This document shows, in pieces, positions 31,187-36,757 of a stretch of DNA of 36,757 bases. A program made the position numbers and the translations under genes. Origin of the DNA: Acidimicrobiia bacterium (GTDB taxonomy: Bacteria > Actinomycetota > Acidimicrobiia > IMCC26256 > PALSA-610). Position 1 is the stretch's first letter. Each line of letters opens with the position of its first letter. Below the pieces are notes generated by a model. The model did no database searches. It was not told the origin of the DNA and saw only the letters and a program-made list of their open reading frames with translations. The stretch covers positions 1 through 36,757 of the forward strand of contig JADGOO010000040.1 in the NCBI GenBank assembly GCA_017882905.1, given 5' to 3'.

Positions 31187-32131
31187 GTGGTGGACGAAGC
31201 TGTGCTCGACCCGGAGTTGGCGTCCCTCGCCGCGAACGCACCGGCGTTCGAGCTCACGAACGAGTTCCTGGCCGCGGCGCGGCGCGGCGATCAGGCGAGC
31301 CAGCTGTTCGGCCCGCAGCCGCTCAGCGACGCGGTGGAGCGCACCGACCACGTGGTCGAGGGCGATCCGAACGTGGTGATCCGCGTGCACCGTCCGAAGG
31401 GCATGACCGGCTTGCTGCCGTGCGTGTACTCGATCCACGGCGGCGGCTACGTGCTCGGTAGCTACGAGATGGACGACCCGGTCTTCGATCGTTGGTGCCC
31501 CGAGCTCGGCTGCGTGGGCGTGTCGGTCGAGTACCGCCTGGCCCCGGAGACCTCGTTTCCCGGCCCGCTCGAAGACTGCTACGCCGGGCTCCGCTTCACC
31601 GCCGAGCACGCCGACGAGCTCGGCGTCGACGCCCGCCGAATCGGCATCATGGGCACGAGCGCCGGAGGCGGGCTCGCCGCGGCACTCGCCCTGATGGCCC
31701 GTGACCGCGGTGAGGTGCCGGTGCAGTTCCAGATCCTCGACTCGCCGATGCTCGATGATCGCCAGAGCACCGCGTCGAGCCGGCGCGACGGGATGATCAT
31801 CTGGAGCCGGTCGTCGAACACGTTCGGATGGAAGGCTTACCTCGGAGATCTCTACGGTGCTGCGGAGCTGTCGCCGTACGCGGCCGCGGCGCGCGCCACG
31901 GATCTGTCGGGTCTCCCACCCGCGTTCATCATCGTGGGTGGCGCCGACGGGTTCCGTGACGAAGACATCGTGTACGCACTGCGCCTCGGTGAGGCGGGCG
32001 TGCCGACTGAGCTGCACGTGCTCCCCGGTGCTCCCCACGGCGTGCAGCTCTTCATCGGGACCGAGATCGCGACGCGGTACAACCGCCTCAAGCACGACGG
32101 TCTGCGGCGCGCGCTCGAACAAACTCGATGA
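31187..32131 (+). CDS. alpha/beta hydrolase, HSL-type esterase
   Basis: This 314-residue esterase starts at GTG 31187 (AAGGAG upstream; a second GTG is adjacent). Oxyanion motif H-G-G-G (84-87), nucleophile G-T-S-A-G-G with S158, acid near D254 (G-G-A-D-G) and H284 (G-A-P-H-G) form the complete hormone-sensitive-lipase triad, and V-E-Y-R-L-A-P-E is the family linker. It likely hydrolyses short- to medium-chain acyl esters in the cytoplasm. It sits next to an acyl-CoA ligase and other lipid/aromatic enzymes. The stop codon is immediately followed by a hairpin. Confidence 0.95.
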   Translation: MVDEAVLDPELASLAANAPAFELTNEFLAAARRGDQASQLFGPQPLSDAVERTDHVVEGDPNVVIRVHRPKGMTGLLPCVYSIHGGGYVLGSYEMDDPVFDRWCPELGCVGVSVEYRLAPETSFPGPLEDCYAGLRFTAEHADELGVDARRIGIMGTSAGGGLAAALALMARDRGEVPVQFQILDSPMLDDRQSTASSRRDGMIIWSRSSNTFGWKAYLGDLYGAAELSPYAAAARATDLSGLPPAFIIVGGADGFRDEDIVYALRLGEAGVPTELHVLPGAPHGVQLFIGTEIATRYNRLKHDGLRRALEQTR

Positions 32132-32158
32132 GCCGGCGCGGCGCAGCTCGGCGCCGGC
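32132..32158. terminator. bidirectional hairpin between convergent genes
   Basis: Perfect 8-bp arms GCCGGCGC and GCGCCGGC with an 11-nt loop fill the 30-bp space between the esterase stop (32131) and the ligase stop (32162). It can serve both strands. No U-tract. Confidence 0.6.
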
Positions 32159-32161
32159 GGG

Positions 32162-33724
32162 CTACACGGCCGGGTGCTCGTCGGCCATCTCCCGCAGCTT
32201 GTTCTTGAGGATCTTGTCGAGCGTGCCGAGCGGGAACTCCTCGACGAAGTAGACCGCGCGCGGCACCTTGAAGTCGGCGAGCCGGGCGCGGCACGCGTCG
32301 ATCACGGCGCGCTCGAGCGTCTCGTCGTCGCTCGCTCCTGCGCCTTTGATCACGAACGCCACGACGACTTCGTCGAGGAATTCGTGGCGCTTGCCCACGA
32401 CGGCGACGGAACCGACGCCGGCAACACCGCCGATGGCGTCTTCCACCTCTCGAGCCGACACGTTCTCGCCGCCGACCTTCAACAGGTCCTTGTCGCGCTC
32501 GCGGTAAAAGACGTTGCCACCTTCGCCCATCACGACCATGTCGCCCGTCTTGAACCAACCGTCTTCGAACGACTTCGCGTTCGCCTCGGGGTTGTCGTAG
32601 TACTCGAGGAACAGCTGGATCCCGCGTGTGCCGCGCATCCACAGCTCACCGGTCTCGCCCGGCGCGCACAGGTTGCCCGTCTCCTTGTCGACGATCGCGA
32701 TCTCGTAGCCGGGGGTGGCGTGACCCATCGACCGTTCCGGCAGGCGCTCCTCGGGCTTGCCCGAGATGGCGTGGGTGACCGTCTCGGTCATGCCGTAGGC
32801 GGCGTAGACCTTGATCCCGAACATCTGGTCGAGCATCGGCAGGATCAACCCGAACACGCCCACGCGCAGATCGGTCGTGGGCCGATCGGGGCTGCCGAGC
32901 GCGCCCATCACGAACGGCATCAGCGAGATGTGCGTGATGTGCCGGCGTTCGACCACGTCCCAGAAGCGGCTCGTCGACCACTTCGGCATGAGCACGGCCG
33001 TGGCACCCACACCGAGCACCGAGAAGAACGACCAGCTCTGCGCGTTCACGTGGAAGAGGGGCAGGTAGATCAGGTAGCGGTCGTCGGTGCCGAGGTCGAT
33101 CGTGCGCGGCCCGCTTCGGCTCGCCCAGATCGCGTTGGCGTGCGTGTGCACCACGGCCTTGGGCTTGCTCGTGGTGCCCGACGTGAACATGATGCCGAAC
33201 GGCAGCATGGGCTCGATCGATCGGCCCGGCCAGGCCGACACCTCGCCGTGGAGTGATGCGAACGTGGTGGAGTCGGGGCGGGCCGTCCCCTCGCCGATCG
33301 TCACGATCCACTGCAGTGCGTCGCCACACTCGGCGATGTGCGCGGCGAACTTCGCTTCGGTGATCGCACCGACGCACTTCGTGTGCTGCGCGAAGTACGC
33401 CACCTCGGTGGGCGCCGAGCGCGTGTTCGTGGTGACGGCGACCGCGCCCACCGTGGCGCACGCGAGCCACGAGAGGAGCATCTCCGGACAGTTGTCGGCG
33501 TGGATCAGGACCTTGTCGCCGCGGCCCACGCCGCGCGCCGTGAGCCCGACGGCGATGCGGCGCATGTCGTCGAGCAGATCGGAGTAGGTCCAGGTGCGCT
33601 CGGCGCCCTCGGGCGGGTCCCAGATCAAGGCCGGGTGTTCGGGCTTGGCTTGTGCCCAGTGCTCGACCAGCCAGGGAATGTCCTGGCCGTGCATCTGGAG
33701 TGCCTCGATTGCGTCGCGATCCAT
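32162..33724 (-). CDS. AMP-dependent acyl-CoA synthetase (CaiC-like branch)
   Basis: This is a 520-residue ANL enzyme. The ATP-binding P-loop T-S-G-T-T-S-K-P-K (181-189), A5-type Y-G-M-T-E-T, G-D-M-V-V-M-G-E-G-G, the K-V-G-G-E-N-V-S hinge and C-terminal catalytic lysine K504 (G-T-L-D-K-I-L-K) are all intact. The order is the N-terminal adenylation domain (1-400) followed by the mobile C-terminal domain. It activates a carboxylic acid as acyl-CoA; sequence character is closest to crotonobetaine/carnitine-CoA ligase-like or medium-chain ligases. It is divergent from the amidohydrolase, and a strong palindrome lies between them. Confidence 0.93.
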   Translation of the reverse strand: MDRDAIEALQMHGQDIPWLVEHWAQAKPEHPALIWDPPEGAERTWTYSDLLDDMRRIAVGLTARGVGRGDKVLIHADNCPEMLLSWLACATVGAVAVTTNTRSAPTEVAYFAQHTKCVGAITEAKFAAHIAECGDALQWIVTIGEGTARPDSTTFASLHGEVSAWPGRSIEPMLPFGIMFTSGTTSKPKAVVHTHANAIWASRSGPRTIDLGTDDRYLIYLPLFHVNAQSWSFFSVLGVGATAVLMPKWSTSRFWDVVERRHITHISLMPFVMGALGSPDRPTTDLRVGVFGLILPMLDQMFGIKVYAAYGMTETVTHAISGKPEERLPERSMGHATPGYEIAIVDKETGNLCAPGETGELWMRGTRGIQLFLEYYDNPEANAKSFEDGWFKTGDMVVMGEGGNVFYRERDKDLLKVGGENVSAREVEDAIGGVAGVGSVAVVGKRHEFLDEVVVAFVIKGAGASDDETLERAVIDACRARLADFKVPRAVYFVEEFPLGTLDKILKNKLREMADEHPAV

Positions 33725-33815
33725 CTCGGTCCTCGGTCGTCTCGGTTCCCCTTGACCCTAGAGAGGTCGCGTGCACGCGCGCCTCTCGCGCGCCTGCGCG
33801 CCCGGTGTCGCACTT

Positions 33816-33836
33816 GCGCCGGTGCGCCACCGGCGC
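33816..33836. promoter_or_regulatory. 21-bp perfect palindrome in divergent promoter
   Basis: Arms GCGCCGGTG (33816-33824) and CACCGGCGC (33828-33836) have only a 3-bp spacer, in the 170-bp gap between ligase and amidohydrolase genes. It may be an operator or a leader hairpin. No regulator gene lies adjacent. Confidence 0.5.
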
Positions 33837-33847
33837 GCACGCTGGTG

Positions 33848-33869
33848 CAGGGTCGTGCCAGGGTCGTGC
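33848..33869. repeat. 11-bp tandem repeat before the amidohydrolase
   Basis: CAGGGTCGTGC is repeated exactly in tandem (33848-33858 and 33859-33869), ending 25 bp before the ATG. The 11-bp period places both copies on the same helix face, as direct-repeat regulator sites do; slippage is the alternative. Confidence 0.45.
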
Positions 33870-33894
33870 GGCGCGACGGTCGGGAGGCGACGTC

Positions 33895-34890
33895 ATGAGC
33901 ATTGCGGCACCGGGAACTGAGGCGTGGCGAGCGCAGGTCGCCGAGCCGGTGATCGACCCCGACCAGCGCATCATCGATCCGCATCACCACCTCTGGCCCA
34001 CGGGCGGTGTCCTGCCCTACACGCTCGATGATCTCCTCGCCGACGTGCGCTGTGGCCACCGTGTGGAGCACACCGTCTTCATGGAATGCCGCACGATGTA
34101 CCGCGCCGACGGCCCGGCTCACCTCGCGCCCGTGGGGGAGACCGAGTTCGTGGCCGCCGCCGCCGAACAGAGCGGGGGTGTGATCGCCGGCATCGTCGGG
34201 CACGCCGATCTCCGGCTCGCCGAGCTCGACGAGGTGCTCGACGCGCACGTCGAAGCCGGGCGCGGACTGTTCCGCGGCATCCGCGATGCGCTGTGCCGTG
34301 CCGATCCGTCGGAGGGTCTGATGATCCGGGGTGGCGCTCCGGCCGGACTGTTCGAAGATCCCGCGTTTCGGGCCGGGGTCAAGCGGCTGGGCGATCGGGG
34401 ATTCACCTACGACACGTGGCAGTACCACTTCCAGGCTCACGAGCTCCTCGCCCTCGCGCGCGCGGTGCCCGACACGGTGATCGTCCTCGACCACCTCTGC
34501 ACGCCGATCGGGATCGGTCGCTTTGCCGATCAGCGCGACGCGATCTTCGAGCAGTGGAAGCTCGACATGGTCGAGGTCGCGCGTTGCGAGAACGTGGTCG
34601 CGAAGCTCGGTGGCATGGCGATGCCCGACAACGGCTTCGGTTGGCACACGGCCGAGCGGCCTCCCACATCCGACGAGTTCGTTGCCGTGCAGGGCCGCTA
34701 CTACGCGCACATGATCGAGTGCTTCGGTGCCGATCGATGCATGTTCGAGTCGAACTTCCCGGTCGATCGGATGTCGCTGTCGTACGGCGTGCTGTGGAAT
34801 GCGCTGAAGAAGATCGCGAAGCCGTGCTCGCCCGACGAGCGAGCGGCGCTGTTCGCCGGTACCGCGAGCCGCGTGTACAAGCTGGCCTGA
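33895..34890 (+). CDS. amidohydrolase (Amidohydrolase_2 / TIM-barrel lactonase-like)
   Basis: This 331-residue protein starts at ATG 33895, with GGGAGG 7 nt upstream. D-P-H-H-H-L-W-P (28-35) supplies the first metal histidines. Further metal-site candidates are V-L-D-H-L-C-T-P (about 199-206) and the F-E-S-N-F-P-V-D motif near the C-terminus, which contains the conserved Asp. The pattern matches the 2-pyrone-4,6-dicarboxylate lactonase/decarboxylase-like branch of the superfamily, which act on lactones or carboxylated aromatics. It begins an apparent operon with the hydroxylase 22 bp downstream. Confidence 0.92.
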   Translation: MSIAAPGTEAWRAQVAEPVIDPDQRIIDPHHHLWPTGGVLPYTLDDLLADVRCGHRVEHTVFMECRTMYRADGPAHLAPVGETEFVAAAAEQSGGVIAGIVGHADLRLAELDEVLDAHVEAGRGLFRGIRDALCRADPSEGLMIRGGAPAGLFEDPAFRAGVKRLGDRGFTYDTWQYHFQAHELLALARAVPDTVIVLDHLCTPIGIGRFADQRDAIFEQWKLDMVEVARCENVVAKLGGMAMPDNGFGWHTAERPPTSDEFVAVQGRYYAHMIECFGADRCMFESNFPVDRMSLSYGVLWNALKKIAKPCSPDERAALFAGTASRVYKLA

Positions 34891-34912
34891 GCCCGATCGC
34901 CGCCTTCACGCC

Positions 34913-35968
34913 ATGGACTCGACGGTTGCCGCCATTCCCGTGTTCTTCGGCACGATGGGTGCTGAGCATCTGTGGCTGCGCGCGCATGCCGAGCAACGCG
35001 GACCTACACCGGCCGACTACGAGTGGCGTGACACGGTCGCCAGTCTCACGATGGGTGTTGGCAGCCTGGTGGCGCCATTCGTGCTGCCGAAGCTGCTCGC
35101 ACCGTTCACGCCCGGCAAGGGCAAGTACGGCAAGGCACTCGTGGTCACGGCGGCCGCCGCCGTCGCCGCTACCAGCGTCGCTGATGTCGTGGCCCGGCGC
35201 ACCACTGCACGACGCGTGGCGCGCCGGATCGCGAGCGCCGGCGGTGTGGTGGCGGTGGTCACGGGCGGGATCGCGATCACGTCGACGTTGGCGTCGCGCA
35301 CGACCGGCAACCGCATGTGGAACCGCAGGCTCGTGCGCGATCTCGGCCGCGGCCCGGTCGCGCTCGCGGCGGCCACGCTCGGCTGGGACTTCATCTACTA
35401 CTGGAACCACCGGTTCATGCACGAGAGCCGGTACATGTGGGCGATCCACGTGGTGCACCACTCGAGTGAGCGCTACAACCTGTCGACCGCACTGCGTCAA
35501 CCCGTGGCCGACGCGCTTGGCACGTTCGTGCCGTACAGCCTGCTCGCGTTGGTCGGCTTGCACCCGGACCTGATCGCGGATGCCCGTGGCATCAACCTGC
35601 TCTATCAGTACTGGATCCACACCGACACGATCCGGCGCCTCGGACCCTTCGAGAAGGTCCTCAACACGCCATCGCACCACCGCGTGCACCACGGCAGCAA
35701 CCAGCAGTACATCGATCGCAACCACGGCAGCATCCTGATCTGCTGGGACCGGCTGTTCGGCACGTTCGAGGCCGAGGCCGAACCGGTCGTGTACGGCCTC
35801 ACGAAGAACCTCGACACGTTCAACCCGGCGCGGGTGGCCGGCCACGAGCACTTCGAGATGCTGCGCGACGTCGCCCGATCCGAGACCTGGCGCGAACGGC
35901 TGTCGTTCGTGGTGCGAGGTCCCGGATGGGCGTATCGCCGGCACGCGAGCGGGGCGCGTGAGAGCTGA
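34913..35968 (+). CDS. sterol desaturase/fatty acid hydroxylase-family membrane di-iron enzyme
   Basis: This is a 351-residue membrane protein. The di-iron histidine boxes are complete: H166-x3-H170 (N-H-R-F-M-H), H179-x2-H182-H183 (H-V-V-H-H) and H255-H256-x2-H259-H260 (S-H-H-R-V-H-H-G), with H271 in N-H-G-S. Hydrophobic helices are visible at about 45-65, 75-92, 108-127 and 147-163. Such enzymes hydroxylate or desaturate lipids, sterols or alkyl chains using O2. A short leader follows the amidohydrolase stop, so co-transcription is likely. Its stop lies 3 bp from the convergent YCII gene. Confidence 0.93.
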   Translation: MDSTVAAIPVFFGTMGAEHLWLRAHAEQRGPTPADYEWRDTVASLTMGVGSLVAPFVLPKLLAPFTPGKGKYGKALVVTAAAAVAATSVADVVARRTTARRVARRIASAGGVVAVVTGGIAITSTLASRTTGNRMWNRRLVRDLGRGPVALAAATLGWDFIYYWNHRFMHESRYMWAIHVVHHSSERYNLSTALRQPVADALGTFVPYSLLALVGLHPDLIADARGINLLYQYWIHTDTIRRLGPFEKVLNTPSHHRVHHGSNQQYIDRNHGSILICWDRLFGTFEAEAEPVVYGLTKNLDTFNPARVAGHEHFEMLRDVARSETWRERLSFVVRGPGWAYRRHASGARES

Positions 35969-35971
35969 GCG

Positions 35972-36274
35972 TCAGGCGCGCGGGTAGATCGCGGTGAGCA
36001 TGCCGACCTCGACGCCGGCTCCGCCCGCGATCGCCGGGCAGCCCTTGGCGAGCGCCACGGCGCTCTCGAGGTCGTCGGCCGCGATGATCGAGTAGCCGCC
36101 GAGCTTGGTCCCCTCGCCGCAGCTCCCGAGGGCCGTTGCCTCGAATGCCGGGTTGCCGATGTCGACGAGCGCGCCGCCGAGGCTCTCGAACCAAGCGCCC
36201 CAGGCTTGCGCGGCGCCGGGCCCTCCCGGCTCGTAACTCGTGGGCATGCGGTAGGCGAAGACGAAGTGGGTCAT
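35972..36274 (-). CDS. YCII-domain protein (second copy of this family)
   Basis: This 100-residue protein starts at ATG 36274, with GAGGAG upstream. It begins M-T-H-F-V-F-A-Y-R-M-P-T-S-Y and has W-G-A-W-F-E-S-L-G and L-G-G-Y-S-I-I-A-A-D-D-L-E-S-A, the usual shorter YCII form without the D-G-P-F motif. These small proteins frequently neighbour ECF sigma factors; here a damaged one lies divergently 208 bp away. Function unproven. Confidence 0.88.
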   Translation of the reverse strand: MTHFVFAYRMPTSYEPGGPGAAQAWGAWFESLGGALVDIGNPAFEATALGSCGEGTKLGGYSIIAADDLESAVALAKGCPAIAGGAGVEVGMLTAIYPRA

Positions 36275-36481
36275 GATTGCTCCTCGTGTGGTCGGCCGCG
36301 AGGGCCAGGCTGGTATGCGGTCCGGCGGTTGCCGGGCACAACCGGTTCGACACCGGCGTCGTCCCCAACTGGGCGCGTCGGGCCGCGCCCACTTCGCGGC
36401 GCCGGCGGTGTCGAAGACAAGAGTGACGGTGCTCGGGACCGACACGGTGACGACCATGACGACGACAACGGGGAGGTACCG

Positions 36482-36757
36482 GTGAGCGAGGCCTTGCTCG
36501 TTCGCGCGCGTGCGGGCGACGGCGACGCGTTCGGTGCGCTCACCGACCCGCACCGCCGCGAGCTGCACCTGCACTGCTACCGGATCCTTGGTTCGCTCCA
36601 GGACGCCGAGGACGCGGTGCAGGACACGCTGCTCGCCGCGTGGCGGGGTCTCGACGGGTTCTCGACGCCGGCCCTCCGGGACCCGAGGCGCGCTACGAGA
36701 CGAGCGAATCGATCTCGCTCGCGTTCGTGACCGTGTTGCAGCTCCTCCCGCCCCGCC
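36482..36757 (+). pseudogene. ECF sigma factor with internal deletion and frameshift, cut by window end
   Basis: GGGAGG (36471-36476) precedes GTG 36482. The first 59 residues are a normal sigma region 2 (R-A-G-D-G-D-A-F, H-C-Y-R-I-L-G-S-L-Q-D-A-E-D-A-V-Q-D, then A-W-R-G-L-D-G-F). Reading then becomes Arg-rich and stops at 36728-36730. In another frame, G-P-E-A-R-Y-E-T-S-E-S-I-S-L-A-F-V-T then L-Q-L-L-P-P-R is recognisable from about 36678. That text normally lies roughly 90-100 residues further on, just before region 4 of SigX5/TIGR02960-type factors. So the DNA between region 2 and region 4 is lost and the frame shifted. The damage may be real or an assembly join. Confidence 0.75.

Noticed and set aside
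1-36757. CRISPR array, tRNA, rRNA, IS element, prophage or attachment site
   Set aside because: No regularly spaced repeats, cloverleaf sequences, transposase motifs or phage genes were found on reading the window.

Overview
The window is gene-dense, very GC-rich DNA with many GTG starts, tight gene packing and a regulator set typical of Actinomycetota (GAF-ANTAR protein, several ECF sigma factors, TetR and MarR repressors, a class III cyclase fused to a STAND-type ATPase). The rich lipid/xenobiotic enzyme content would fit an environmental, possibly Acidimicrobiia-like, actinobacterium. That placement is inference; no rRNA or marker gene is present. I see no tRNA, rRNA, IS element, prophage or CRISPR array. 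The first and last genes are cut by the window ends.

Layout. (1) 1-3.5 kb: the end of a secreted-type alpha/beta hydrolase, small VOC/glyoxalase-like and unknown proteins, a MarR regulator facing a 95-aa gene across a palindromic operator, and an SRPBCC protein. (2) 3.56-6.7 kb: a two-gene unit, class III aminotransferase plus FAD-dependent oxidoreductase, behind a readable promoter whose start region carries a TetR-type palindrome although no tetR gene is adjacent. (3) 6.7-11.2 kb, minus strand: three overlapping genes (receiver-PAS-GGDEF-EAL, PAS-PAS histidine kinase, single-domain receiver) forming a signalling operon without a DNA-binding output. (4) 11.5-13.5 kb: an alpha/beta hydrolase divergent from a leaderless tetR, followed by a 5'-truncated RibD/DHFR-like remnant. 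(5) 13.6-16.9 kb: an ABC ATPase and FtsX-type permease, ending in a shared CTAG with a cysteine-cluster protein. (6) 17.5-20.3 kb: a YCII gene translationally coupled to an ECF sigma factor, divergent from a second ECF sigma factor with a SnoaL-like tail. (7) 20.3-23.2 kb: a DUF1059-like mini-protein divergent from tetR, an epimerase coupled to that tetR, and a GAF-ANTAR regulator with a DevR-like box upstream. (8) 23.4-30.2 kb: a penicillin-acylase-family Ntn hydrolase, a DHA2-type MFS exporter, and a cyclase-STAND regulator divergent from the exporter. (9) 30.2-36 kb: a DinB/maleylpyruvate-isomerase-like protein, an HSL esterase, an acyl-CoA ligase, an amidohydrolase and a sterol-desaturase-family hydroxylase. 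(10) 36-36.8 kb: a YCII protein divergent from an ECF sigma gene carrying an internal deletion and frameshift.

Themes. Regulation is local and divergent: most operons have a palindrome between head-to-head genes. At least three genes look leaderless, with TANNNT about 7 nt before the start codon. Terminators appear as GC-rich hairpins without U-tracts. Three genes (1236-1535, 13104-13544, 36482-36757) are deletion remnants. The most distinctive units are the aminotransferase/FAD cassette, the c-di-GMP three-gene operon and the divergent leaderless tetR locus. None can be called a new system from sequence alone.
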